Assembly (NCBI GenBank): GCA_002345845.1
Contig: DDWF01000118.1
Location: 78,702 to 91,537 of the forward strand
Origin: Betaproteobacteria bacterium UBA2293
GTDB taxonomy: Bacteria > Pseudomonadota > Gammaproteobacteria > Burkholderiales > Rhodocyclaceae
Length of the DNA stretch: 12,836 bases
Direction: 5' to 3'
Position numbers and translations under genes: made by a program. The notes below the pieces were generated by a model, which was not told the DNA's origin, searched no databases, and worked only from the letters and a program-made list of their open reading frames with translations. Shown in pieces: positions 6,203-12,836 of this stretch. The number at the start of each line of letters is the position of its first letter. Position 1 is the first letter of the stretch.

Positions 6203-7033
6203 ATGGAATGGAGCCAAACCGAAGTTGAAACTACTGTCGCCGACTATCTGCACATGCTGTTCATGGAATTATCCGGGCAAAGCTACAACAAGTCGGCCCA
6301 CCGAAAACTGCTATTGGCCAAGTTGAATGGCAGGTCCGAAGGTGCCATTGAACGCAAGCACCAGAACATCAGCGCCATCCTTCTAGAGAACGGCTGGCCA
6401 TACATCAACGGCTACAAACCTTTGGGCAATTATCAAAGCATGCTCAAGGAGATAGTCGAGAAACGTTTGTGGGACAACCGCTCGCTGGACGAGGCTGCGA
6501 TTCAAGCAACTCTTTCCCCGGCCATCACCCCTCTGCTGCAAGACTACTCACGAACACTAGTCAGTCCGCCTGATCAGCATTGGGTCGCGAAAGAGCCTGC
6601 GGCTGTTTATCGGCTGCCGCAACAACGAGACTATCTGGAACGTGAAGCACGCAATGCATCCTTGGGACTGGCTGGCGAAACATTTGTTCTTAGCTTCGAA
6701 CATATGCGTCTGCGCGCTTGCGGCCAACACAAGTTGGCCGACAAGGTCGAACACGTATCCCAGAGCCAGGGTGATGGTCTTGGTTTCGATGTGCTTTCTT
6801 TCGAGGCTGATGGCCGCGAGCGATTCATTGAGGTCAAAACCACTGCTTTTGGCAAGGAGACCCCCTTCTTCATCAGTCAGAACGAAGTCAGCTTCGCCAC
6901 GGAAAACGCAACCCAATTTCACCTTTACCGGCTTTTCGACTTCCGCCGGACTCCGCGTCTCTTCGATTTGCCTGGCGTAGTAGAACAACACTGCAAAATG
7001 AGTCCGGCCAATTACATCTGCCGCTTCAGTTGA
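6203..7033 (+). CDS. DUF3883-like PD-(D/E)XK nuclease candidate, low GC
   Basis: This is a 276-residue soluble protein. The C-terminal domain (about 143-250) resembles DUF3883 (NO VEIN C-terminal type): GLAGE (E159), GFDVLSF (D196), FIEVKTT (E210, K212), then TPFFISQNEVSFA. The E...D...ExK order fits a PD-(D/E)XK catalytic core. The N-terminal part (about 1-90; YNKSAHRKLLLAKL, RSEGAIERKHQNISAIL, YINGYKP) looks like a recurrent domain I associate with DUF3883 or HNH restriction-like proteins, but I cannot name it firmly. Three 60-base lines counted by hand give 45-50% GC, against 73% for one menD line, suggesting transfer. No methylase, helicase or mobility gene is adjacent, so it is a solitary candidate defence gene. 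No Shine-Dalgarno precedes the ATG. Nuclease activity is inferred. Confidence 0.75.
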   Translation: MEWSQTEVETTVADYLHMLFMELSGQSYNKSAHRKLLLAKLNGRSEGAIERKHQNISAILLENGWPYINGYKPLGNYQSMLKEIVEKRLWDNRSLDEAAIQATLSPAITPLLQDYSRTLVSPPDQHWVAKEPAAVYRLPQQRDYLEREARNASLGLAGETFVLSFEHMRLRACGQHKLADKVEHVSQSQGDGLGFDVLSFEADGRERFIEVKTTAFGKETPFFISQNEVSFATENATQFHLYRLFDFRRTPRLFDLPGVVEQHCKMSPANYICRFS

Positions 7034-7161
7034 GATAAGCAGGAAACCCCCTGACAAACACCAAGAAAACGCCAATTAACCCCTGCTCCAGCGGCAACAG
7101 CCTGAATCCAGCATCCGTTACCATCTACGCCGCCTGCAAGTAGACAACAGAATCTCTCACA

Positions 7162-7185
7162 TTGGTCCCAGCAAAGGCTGGCCAA
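7162..7185 (+). other. Hairpin just before the mutS ribosome-binding site
   Basis: TTGG plus CCAGC pair with GCTGG plus CCAA around the loop AAAG, with a two-base bulge (7166-7167). It ends immediately before GGGAGG (7187-7192), the likely mutS ribosome-binding site, so it could affect mutS translation. The rest of 7034-7204 shows no gene or clear promoter. Confidence 0.3.
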
Positions 7186-7204
7186 AGGGAGGTCATCGAC
7201 TGAA

Positions 7205-9790
7205 ATGATTAAAGAAGAAAAAGACCTGTCCAAGCACACCCCGATGATGCGGCAGTACCTCGGGCTGAAATCAAACCATCCCAATACCCTGCTTTTCTAC
7301 CGCATGGGCGATTTCTACGAGTTGTTCCATGAGGATGCGGAGAAAGCGGCGCGGCTGCTGGACATCACGCTGACCACGCGCGGGCAGTCGGCCGGGGTAC
7401 CGATCAAGATGTGCGGCGTACCTTTCCATTCGCTGGAGCCTTATCTGGCGCGACTGGTGAAGCTGGGCGAGTCGGCGGTGATCTGCGAGCAGATCGGTGA
7501 CCCGGCGACCAGCAAGGGGCCCGTGGAACGAGCGGTGGCGCGCATCGTCACGCCGGGCACGCTGACTGACGCGGCGTTGATCGACGACAAGCAGGACATC
7601 TGGCTGCTGGCGGTGACGACGCTACGCAACATGGCCGGCATCGCCCGGCTCAATCTGGCCAGCGGCGAGTTCATTCTGATCGAGGTACCGGCCGAGCAGA
7701 TTCCGGCGACGCTGGAGCGCATCCGCCCGGCGGAAATTCTCTACCCGGAAAGCTGGACGCCGAACTTCGGCGTCGATGTGGCGCGCACGCGTCAGCCGGA
7801 CTGGTATTTCGATTTTGATTCGTCCAGGCGCCTGCTCTGCGAGCAGTTCGAGGTCGCCTCGCTCGCCGGTTTCGGCGCCGAAGGCCTGAAGCCGGCGATT
7901 GCCGCAGCCGGCGCGCTACTGCAGTACGCGCAGGCGACGCAGTCGGGCAAGTTGCCGCATCTGCGCGGCTTGACCGTGGAAATCGAAGGCGCCTATCTCG
8001 GCCTCGACCTGGCCACCCGGCGCAATCTGGAATTGACCGAGACCCTGCGCGGCCAGCCGTCGCCGACGCTGTTTTCGCTGCTCGACAACTGCGTCACCAG
8101 CATGGGCTCGCGCCTGCTGCGTCATACGCTGCATCACCCGCTACGCGACCGAGCGATTCCGGCGGCCCGCCATGGCGCCGTCGAAGCACTGCTGGACGAT
8201 TACGGTCGCCTGGCCGGTGAAACGCGCAAGGCCCTGCGCGGCATTGCCGACATCGAGCGCATCGCCGGCCGCATCGCGCTACGCAACGCCCGGCCACGCG
8301 ATCTGGCCAGCCTGCGCGAATCGCTGGCTCGCCTGCCGGAACTGCGGGCGCCGCTGGCCGGCACGGCTTCCGAACTGCTGACCCAGGCCTTTGCCGAACT
8401 GGCAACGCCGGCTGAAGCCCTCAACCTGCTGGTTCGCGCCATCGCCGCTGAACCGGGTGCCCAGGTGCGCGACGGCGGTGTCATCGCGCCGGGTTTCGAT
8501 GCCGATCTGGACGAACTGCGTTCGCTCAACGACAACTGCGGTGCCTTCCTCGTCGACATGGAAGTGCGCGAACGCGAGCGCAGCGGCATCAACAGCCTCA
8601 AGGTCGAATTCAACAAGGTGCATGGCTTCTACATCGAGGTCACGCACGCCAATGTCGACAAGATTCCCGACGACTACCGCCGCCGGCAGACGCTGAAGAA
8701 TGCCGAGCGCTACATCACGCCGGAACTGAAGGCTTTCGAGGACAAGGCCCTGTCGGCGCAGGAACGCTCGCTGGCCCGGGAAAAGCTGCTCTACGAGGGT
8801 ATCCTCGACGCCCTGCTGCCGGTGGTGCCGACCTTACAGACCATCGCCCGTGCCATCGCCCAGCTCGACCTGCTGGCCGGCTTCGCCGAGTCGGCGCTGA
8901 AGCGCAACTGGTGCAAGCCGGAATTCGCCGAGGAAACGCAGCTGGCGATCGTCGCCGGCCGCCACCCGGTGGTCGAGGGCGAACTGGCCAACCAGGCCGA
9001 GACCTTCATCGCCAACGACTGCCGGCTGGCCGACGACCGCCGCCTGCTGCTGATCACCGGCCCGAACATGGGCGGTAAATCGACCTACATGCGCCAGGTT
9101 GCGCTGATCGCCCTGCTCGCCCACATCGGTAGCTACGTGCCGGCCGAGCGCTGCCTGCTCGGCCCGCTCGACCGCATCTTCACCCGCATCGGCGCCTCCG
9201 ACGACCTGGCTTCCGGCCGTTCGACCTTCATGGTCGAGATGACCGAAGCCGCCGCCATCCTGCACCACGCAACGCACCAGAGCCTGGTGCTGATGGACGA
9301 AATCGGCCGCGGCACCTCGACCTTCGACGGCATGGCGCTGGCCATTGCCATCCTCCGCCACCTGATCGAGAAGAACCGCAGCCTGACCCTGTTCGCTACG
9401 CACTATTTCGAGATGACGCGGCTGTCGCACGAGTATGCCGAACTGGCCAACGTCCATCTCGGCGCCGTCGAACACGCGCACAAGATCATTTTTCTGCACG
9501 CCGTCGAGGAAGGTCCGGCCAACCAAAGCTACGGTATCCAGGTGGCGGCGCTGGCCGGCATTCCGTCGACGGTCGTGCGCGCGGCGCGCAAGCAGTTGCG
9601 CGAGTTCGAACAGCGCGCCGCGGTCGATCCGCTGCAGCCCGACCTGTTCGCGCAAGCTGGCCCGGAACCCGAGCCAGTCGAGGCCGAACCGCACCCGGCC
9701 ATCGAACACCTGGCCGCCATCGACCCGGACAGCCTGACGCCACGTGAGGCACTCGATGCGCTGTACGCGCTGAAGGGCCTGCTGCGTTGA
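7205..9790 (+). CDS. mutS: DNA mismatch repair protein MutS
   Basis: MutS recognises mismatches and starts methyl-independent or MutH-type repair with MutL. The protein is 861 residues, normal for the family. The N-terminal mismatch-recognition domain begins [12 protein letters not shown] and carries the F-x-E motif in RMGDFYELF. The ATPase domain has Walker [11 protein letters not shown] (618-627), the [15 protein letters not shown] dimer-signature region, Walker B LVLMDE (D698, E699) with [10 protein letters not shown], and [22 protein letters not shown] follows. The C-terminal segment [15 protein letters not shown] matches the tetramerisation helices of E. coli MutS. GGGAGG lies 12 bases before the ATG, a slightly long spacing, but the start fits homologues. 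The stop overlaps the TTG start of the next gene. All key residues are intact. Confidence 0.98.
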   Translation: MIKEEKDLSKHTPMMRQYLGLKSNHPNTLLFYRMGDFYELFHEDAEKAARLLDITLTTRGQSAGVPIKMCGVPFHSLEPYLARLVKLGESAVICEQIGDPATSKGPVERAVARIVTPGTLTDAALIDDKQDIWLLAVTTLRNMAGIARLNLASGEFILIEVPAEQIPATLERIRPAEILYPESWTPNFGVDVARTRQPDWYFDFDSSRRLLCEQFEVASLAGFGAEGLKPAIAAAGALLQYAQATQSGKLPHLRGLTVEIEGAYLGLDLATRRNLELTETLRGQPSPTLFSLLDNCVTSMGSRLLRHTLHHPLRDRAIPAARHGAVEALLDDYGRLAGETRKALRGIADIERIAGRIALRNARPRDLASLRESLARLPELRAPLAGTASELLTQAFAELATPAEALNLLVRAIAAEPGAQVRDGGVIAPGFDADLDELRSLNDNCGAFLVDMEVRERERSGINSLKVEFNKVHGFYIEVTHANVDKIPDDYRRRQTLKNAERYITPELKAFEDKALSAQERSLAREKLLYEGILDALLPVVPTLQTIARAIAQLDLLAGFAESALKRNWCKPEFAEETQLAIVAGRHPVVEGELANQAETFIANDCRLADDRRLLLITGPNMGGKSTYMRQVALIALLAHIGSYVPAERCLLGPLDRIFTRIGASDDLASGRSTFMVEMTEAAAILHHATHQSLVLMDEIGRGTSTFDGMALAIAILRHLIEKNRSLTLFATHYFEMTRLSHEYAELANVHLGAVEHAHKIIFLHAVEEGPANQSYGIQVAALAGIPSTVVRAARKQLREFEQRAAVDPLQPDLFAQAGPEPEPVEAEPHPAIEHLAAIDPDSLTPREALDALYALKGLLR

Positions 9791-10707
9791 GGCGCTGGCT
9801 GGTCCTTCTGCTGCTGCTCGGCGCCTTGCCGGCCAGTGCGGAGATCTGGCGTTTCGGATTGATCGGCGACACGCCCTACAGCGAACGCGAACGCACCGAG
9901 CTGCCGAAGATGCTGGCGGCGATGGCCGACAGTTCGGTCGACTTCATCGTCCATGTCGGCGATTTCAAAGGCGGAACTTCGCCCTGTGATGACGCCTTGT
10001 TCATCGACCGCTTCGCGCTCTTCGACGCCAGCCGTGTGCCCTTCATCTACCTGCCGGGCGATAACGAATGGACTGACTGCCGGCGTGTTGCCGGCGGCTC
10101 CTACGATCCTGTTGAACGCCTGGGCAAGCTGCGCGAGTTGTTCTGGCGCGAGCCGCATTCGCTCGGCCAGCGGCGCCTGGCACTCGAACGCCAGCCCGGC
10201 GGCTATCCGGAGCATTCGCGCTTCCGCATCGGGCCGGTGCTTTTCGTCACCTTCAATCTGCCCGGCGACAACAACCACCACGGCCCGAAAGAAACACCTT
10301 GGCCGGAATTCACCGCCCGCAATCCGCAGGTGCTGGCCTGGTTGGAGGACAACTTTGCCCTGGCCCGGCGCGAGCAGCTGGTCGGCATCGTACTGATGTT
10401 CCAGGCCAATCCGGGTTTTGCCAGTTTTTCCCGCGGCCTCCCGCATCGCGGCTACCGCGACTTCCTGCACGAACTGCGGCGCGAAGTCGAGAACTTTGCT
10501 GGCCCCGTGGTGGTCGTACATGGCGACACCCACATCAGCCGAATTGACCAGCCACTGCGCGGGGCCGATGGCCGACCGCTAGCCAATTTCACCCGCGTCG
10601 AAACCTTCGGCTACCCCTTCATGGGTTGGACAGGTGGCATCATCGACACCGGCCACCCGCAGCTTTTCCGTTTTGAACCCCACCCCTGGCCGCCACGCAA
10701 GGATTGA
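9787..10707 (+). CDS. Secreted calcineurin-like metallophosphoesterase
   Basis: This 306-residue protein has a Sec signal peptide (about 1-18, core [15 protein letters not shown]). The mature part is therefore periplasmic or exported. Metal-ligand motifs in order are GDTPYS (D28), HVGDFK (D59), PGDNEW (D92, N93, E94) and VVHGDTH (H245, D247, H249). This is the calcineurin-like phosphoesterase pattern, but the first motif lacks the usual D-x-H histidine. The substrate is unknown. The start is a TTG at 9787 whose last two bases belong to the mutS stop codon (TTGA); GAAGGG lies 9 bases upstream and the signal peptide begins at once, so the TTG start is well supported. The next gene begins 2 bases after its stop. 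The run mutS-phosphatase-thioredoxin is probably one transcript. Confidence 0.88.
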   Translation: MRRWLVLLLLLGALPASAEIWRFGLIGDTPYSERERTELPKMLAAMADSSVDFIVHVGDFKGGTSPCDDALFIDRFALFDASRVPFIYLPGDNEWTDCRRVAGGSYDPVERLGKLRELFWREPHSLGQRRLALERQPGGYPEHSRFRIGPVLFVTFNLPGDNNHHGPKETPWPEFTARNPQVLAWLEDNFALARREQLVGIVLMFQANPGFASFSRGLPHRGYRDFLHELRREVENFAGPVVVVHGDTHISRIDQPLRGADGRPLANFTRVETFGYPFMGWTGGIIDTGHPQLFRFEPHPWPPRKD

Positions 10708-10709
10708 TC

Positions 10710-11042
10710 ATGACGACGGACAACACCCCTGACCGGCAAGCGGAACCCGAACGCAGCGCCATCGATGCACTGACTCACCCGGTTCTGCTCGAATTCGGCG
10801 CTACCTGGTGCGGCCACTGTCAGGCGGCCCAACCTTTGATCGCCGCGGCGCTGGTCGCACATCCCGATCTGGCGCATCTGCGCATCGAGGATGGTCCGGG
10901 TCGCCGGCTCGGCCGTTCCTTCCGCGTCAAGCTGTGGCCGACCCTGATCCTCATGCAGCGGGGCGAGGAACTCGCCCGTCTGGTCCGCCCGGGCAGCAGC
11001 GAAGAGATCGCCACTGCCCTCGCCGGCCTACGGCCAGCATGA
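10710..11042 (+). CDS. Thioredoxin-like protein with CGHC active site
   Basis: This 110-residue protein has a thioredoxin fold. The redox motif is WCGHC (33-37), and the cis-proline is in KLWPTLI (P77). CGHC is the protein-disulfide-isomerase form rather than the CGPC of thioredoxin, pointing to a more oxidising potential. No signal peptide is visible, so the protein is probably cytoplasmic. The ATG at 10710 has AAGGA 6 bases upstream and starts 2 bases after the phosphatase stop; a TTG at 10704 overlapping that stop is possible but poorer. Co-transcription with the phosphatase is likely. Partner proteins are unknown. The stop faces the stop of the small minus-strand gene, 26 bases away. Confidence 0.9.
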   Translation: MTTDNTPDRQAEPERSAIDALTHPVLLEFGATWCGHCQAAQPLIAAALVAHPDLAHLRIEDGPGRRLGRSFRVKLWPTLILMQRGEELARLVRPGSSEEIATALAGLRPA

Positions 11043-11068
11043 GTCTTTCCGCAGGCCGCGGCTGACGA

Positions 11069-11239
11069 TCAGTTGCCGCTCAAGCGAACGCGCGCCGGGC
11101 GGCGCCAGCAGGCCGGCATCTGCAGGCTGCTCAGGTCCGGATCATCATTGGCAAAAATTTCCCTGGCTCGCGCCAGACGCGCCATCTCGTCCCGCGAAAT
11201 GCCGGCGATAAGGTCAAACCATGCCTGAATCTGTTTCAT
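11069..11239 (-). CDS. Small protein of unknown function behind a LexA box
   Basis: This 56-residue protein (MKQIQAWFDLIAGISRDE...) matches no family I recognise. Residues about 1-35 look helical and amphipathic, with an Ala/Arg-rich run (MARLARAREIF). The tail is basic and Pro-containing (CWRRPARVRLSGN). There is no membrane segment or signal peptide. GGGAG 5 bases upstream of the ATG at 11239 decides the start; an in-frame ATG at 11251 would add four residues but has a poorer site. It is separated from slyD by a terminator and preceded by its own promoter and SOS box, so it appears to be a single-gene DNA-damage-induced unit. A role as a damage-checkpoint or division-control peptide is a guess. 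Its reality rests on the ribosome-binding site and promoter context. Confidence 0.6.
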   Translation of the reverse strand: MKQIQAWFDLIAGISRDEMARLARAREIFANDDPDLSSLQMPACWRRPARVRLSGN

Positions 11240-11304
11240 GTCGGCTCCCATCTCAAAGTCGATTGAACTGAAGCGGCGCTGCTGTCGGCGCCACGCATGG
11301 GAGG

Positions 11305-11333
11305 AATATATACAACTACTGTGTATTTGTACA
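11305..11333 (-). promoter_or_regulatory. Sigma-70 promoter of the small SOS gene
   Basis: On the minus strand TGTACA (11333-11328) and TATATT (11310-11305) are separated by 17 bases. The -35 has four of six consensus bases and lies inside the LexA box, so repressor binding would block polymerase. Transcription would start near 11298, giving a leader of about 58 bases. Confidence 0.5.
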
Positions 11334-11336
11334 GTA
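11317..11336 (-). promoter_or_regulatory. LexA (SOS) box
   Basis: TACTGT-N8-ACAGTA is a perfect palindrome in both 6-base arms and equals the flanks of the E. coli LexA consensus (TACTGT-(AT)4-ACAGTA); the inner 8 bases are GTATTTGT. Betaproteobacterial LexA uses the same CTGT-N8-ACAG core. It is 77 bases upstream of the small gene's ATG and overlaps the predicted -35. No plus-strand gene lies within reach. Confidence 0.8.
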
Positions 11337-11364
11337 CTTGTATTTTATCGCAGGCCAGAAACGA

Positions 11365-11388
11365 CAATGCCCGTCGAAACGGGCATTG
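11365..11388 (-). terminator. Intrinsic terminator after slyD
   Basis: CAATGCCCGT and ACGGGCATTG pair perfectly (10 bp) around a four-base loop that reads TTCG on the minus strand. It lies 21 bases after the slyD stop and is followed on that strand by TCGTTTCTGG, a weak T-run. It separates slyD from the SOS gene. Confidence 0.65.
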
Positions 11389-11409
11389 GTGTGGGCTGAA
11401 AGGCTGCGC

Positions 11410-11910
11410 TTAGTGGCAGGTTTCCTCGTCGTCATCCGGGTTGTGCACATGGCCGTGTTCGACTTCCTCGGCGCTGGCCGGACGGATCGTCCGCACCGTA
11501 CAGGTGAACACCAGGGCCATGCCGGCCAGCGGATGGTTGCCGTCGAGCACTACCTTGTCGTCGGCAATGTCGGTCACGCGATAGATGACGAAGTCGTCGT
11601 CGCCGCCGTCTTCCGGACCACCTTCGAACTGCATGCCGACCTGCAGTTCCTTGGGGAAGTCCTTGCGCGGCTCGATCTGCACCATCTCGGCATCGTAGTC
11701 GCCGAAGGCTTCGTCCGGCTGCAACTTGACCTGGACCGACTCACCGATTTTCTTGCCTTGCAGCGCTTCCTCGATCTTCGGAAAGATGTCGTCGTAACCG
11801 CCATGCAGATAGATGAGCGGCTCGCGGCCTTCGTCGACGACCTCGCCATCCGGATCGGTGACGTGGTAATCGAGGGTGATGACGGTATCCTTGGCAACCT
11901 GCATGTTCAT
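11410..11910 (-). CDS. slyD: SlyD-like FKBP-type peptidyl-prolyl cis-trans isomerase
   Basis: This 166-residue cytoplasmic protein catalyses proline isomerisation and assists folding. The FKBP part starts with DTVITLDYHVTDPDGEVVDE. PLIYLHG, then IFPKIEEALQGKKIGE, and LQPDEAFGDYDAEMVQ follow. The insert-in-flap region (about 70-125) and the return strand HPLAGMALVFTCTVRTIR are typical of SlyD. The C-terminal tail is short, His- and Asp-rich (HGHVH, DDDEE, CH); E. coli SlyD has a longer metal-binding tail used in nickel delivery to hydrogenase, so metal binding here is possible but reduced. The ATG overlaps the peroxiredoxin stop (ATGA) and AAGGA lies 9 bases upstream, implying coupled translation. 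A terminator follows. Confidence 0.93.
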   Translation of the reverse strand: MNMQVAKDTVITLDYHVTDPDGEVVDEGREPLIYLHGGYDDIFPKIEEALQGKKIGESVQVKLQPDEAFGDYDAEMVQIEPRKDFPKELQVGMQFEGGPEDGGDDDFVIYRVTDIADDKVVLDGNHPLAGMALVFTCTVRTIRPASAEEVEHGHVHNPDDDEETCH

Positions 11911-12380
11911 GAATTCATTTCCTTGACCAGGCGCAGCACGTCCAGTGCGTGGCCCTTGTAATTAACGTTGTACAGCGCATGGCGAATCTTACCCGTGCGC
12001 TCGATGATGAAGGTGGAACGAACGATGCCGAACTTCTTCTGGCCATCCACCTCCTTCTGCTGCCAGACACCGTACTGCTTGCAGACTGTGCCTTCGGCAT
12101 CGGACAGCAGTTCCAGCCCAATGCCTTCCTTGTCACGGAACTCCGCGTGTTTCATGCAATCGTCGCGGCTGATGCCGAAGACCAGGCAATCCTGCTTGTG
12201 AAAATCGTCCTCGTGATCGGAGAAATCGGTAGCTTCCTTGGTGCAGCAAGGCGTTCCATCCTTGGCATAGAAGAACAGCACGATATGCTTGCGGCCAAGA
12301 TGGCTTGCCAGATCGACCGTCTCCATATCGGCATCCGGCAAGGCAAACGACGGGGCGGCTTCGCCAACCTTGAGCAGCAT
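11907..12380 (-). CDS. Bcp/PrxQ-type peroxiredoxin with TPCC active site
   Basis: This 157-residue cytoplasmic thiol peroxidase of the AhpC/TSA superfamily removes hydroperoxides. The fold begins VGEAAPSFALPDADMETVDL. The active-site loop is FYAKDGTPCCTKEATDF, where most family members have YPKDxTPGCTxEACDF. The peroxidatic Cys is C46. C45 replaces the usual Gly, and the resolving Cys five residues later is Thr (T51). Other cysteines are C65, C75 and C100, so recycling must differ from standard Bcp or use the 1-Cys route. FGIVRSTFIIERTGKIRHALYNVN is cut short here as FGIVRSTFIIERTGKI and fits the family. CAGGAG lies 6 bases before the ATG. The gene overlaps slyD by 4 bases and has its own promoter after ftsB. 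Confidence 0.92.
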   Translation of the reverse strand: MLLKVGEAAPSFALPDADMETVDLASHLGRKHIVLFFYAKDGTPCCTKEATDFSDHEDDFHKQDCLVFGISRDDCMKHAEFRDKEGIGLELLSDAEGTVCKQYGVWQQKEVDGQKKFGIVRSTFIIERTGKIRHALYNVNYKGHALDVLRLVKEMNS

Positions 12381-12423
12381 GTTGTTCTCCTGGAGCGCTC
12401 TCTTCGGGGGACTGCTGAGAACG

Positions 12424-12452
12424 ATTCTAGCGGAGGCATCTGCCGTGGTCGA
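12424..12452 (-). promoter_or_regulatory. Sigma-70-like promoter for the peroxiredoxin-slyD pair
   Basis: On the minus strand TCGACC (12452-12447, four of six -35 bases) and TAGAAT (12429-12424, five of six -10 bases) are 17 bases apart. Transcription would start near 12417, giving a leader of about 37 bases. No OxyR-like site is evident by eye. Confidence 0.5.
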
Positions 12453-12465
12453 CGCCTTTGTTTCG

Positions 12466-12750
12466 TTATTTGCCGGGAACCTTTTCAGGGATCTGTACGA
12501 AACTTTCGTCCTGCCGGATCATGCCCAGTTCGAAGCGGGCGCGCTCTTCGATCGCGTCGTAGCCTTGCTTCAAATCGCGGACCTCGGCATCGAGGCCGGC
12601 GTTGCGGATTTCCAGTTTGCGCGTGGCTTCCTTCTGTACCTGTAGCTGACGGTCGTGTTCCCAGACCCTGAGCCATCCTCCCTTACCCAGCCAGAGCGGG
12701 TACTGGATGATGACGATGAGGGCGACCAGGCCGCCCGTCAGCCAGCGCAT
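12466..12750 (-). CDS. ftsB: Cell division protein FtsB
   Basis: FtsB is a small bitopic inner-membrane protein that links FtsL and FtsQ in the divisome. The 94 residues (E. coli about 103) show a short N-terminal cytoplasmic end and a membrane helix (about 5-22, [18 protein letters not shown]), then [13 protein letters not shown] periplasmic coiled coil (about 30-65, with [24 protein letters not shown]) and the conserved [13 protein letters not shown] close it. This matches FtsB block by block. It starts 9 bases after the eno stop, a gene order conserved in beta- and gammaproteobacteria, and is probably expressed from the eno transcript; no clear Shine-Dalgarno is visible before its ATG. Confidence 0.95.
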   Translation of the reverse strand: MRWLTGGLVALIVIIQYPLWLGKGGWLRVWEHDRQLQVQKEATRKLEIRNAGLDAEVRDLKQGYDAIEERARFELGMIRQDESFVQIPEKVPGK

Positions 12751-12759
12751 GGCAGATTA

Positions 12760-12836
12760 TTAACGCAGGTTGTAGAAGGTTTCACGCCCCGGATAGGAAG
12801 CGGTATCGCCGAGATCTTCCTCGATGCGCAGCAGCT
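12760..12836 (-). CDS. eno: Enolase, C-terminal end (truncated by the window)
   Basis: The last 24 codons are visible on the minus strand: LLRIEEDLGDTASYPGRE then TFYNLR, followed by tandem TAA stops. This is the characteristic C-terminus of bacterial enolase, the glycolytic enzyme converting 2-phosphoglycerate to phosphoenolpyruvate. The ftsB gene directly downstream supports the call. Catalytic residues lie outside the window. Confidence 0.9.
   Translation of the reverse strand, partial: LLRIEEDLGDTASYPGRETFYNLR

Noticed and set aside
5995..6228. 77-codon plus-strand frame after menD
   Set aside because: It runs through the terminator hairpin and into the nuclease gene in another frame, with no recognisable domain.
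11240..11298. 20-codon upstream frame (from the minus-strand ATG at 11298) whose TGA overlaps the small gene's ATG, as a leader peptide
   Set aside because: Its start is preceded by TTCCTCCC, which is not a ribosome-binding site, and it begins at about the predicted transcription start.
11338..11961. 207-codon plus-strand frame beginning next to the SOS box
   Set aside because: It is antisense to slyD and contains the slyD terminator; codon pattern and protein make-up indicate a shadow, so the SOS box is assigned to the minus-strand small gene.

Overview
The window looks like chromosomal DNA of a high-GC betaproteobacterium, most likely in the Rhodocyclales (Dechloromonas/Azonexus/Zoogloea-like). 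The clues are an eno-ftsB junction, a MutS of standard proteobacterial type, and a PEP-CTERM surface protein behind a sigma-54 promoter. The assignment rests on recognising gene families by eye, not on a search. No tRNA, rRNA, CRISPR array, insertion sequence or integrase is visible.

Layout, left to right. (1) 1-1375: the 3' end of a SulP-type anion transporter with a STAS domain, then a tandem-domain universal stress protein, probably one transcript. (2) 1376-2705: a PEP-CTERM exported protein. Its upstream region appears to hold a full sigma-54 control module: a distal dyad, an IHF-like site and a -24/-12 promoter. A nested hairpin follows the gene. (3) 2898-4295: an orphan ParB-like protein and a YkgJ-type cysteine-cluster protein, closely spaced. 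(4) 4354-5982: menD (menaquinone pathway) with no other men gene nearby, closed by a strong hairpin. (5) 6203-7033: a DUF3883-like PD-(D/E)XK nuclease candidate of clearly lower GC, probably acquired. (6) 7205-11042: mutS, a secreted calcineurin-like phosphatase and a cytoplasmic CGHC thioredoxin-like protein, with overlapping or near-touching ends. (7) On the minus strand from the right edge: eno (3' end), ftsB, a Bcp-type peroxiredoxin overlapping a SlyD-like FKBP isomerase, a terminator, then a 56-residue protein of unknown function behind a near-ideal LexA (SOS) box.

Most genes are housekeeping or stress functions. The least explained parts are the SOS-box small gene (11069-11336), the sigma-54/IHF/dyad module (1508-1610) and the low-GC nuclease inserted between menD and mutS. 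I see no multi-gene novel system. The SOS-controlled small protein and the solitary nuclease are the best candidates for undescribed biology.
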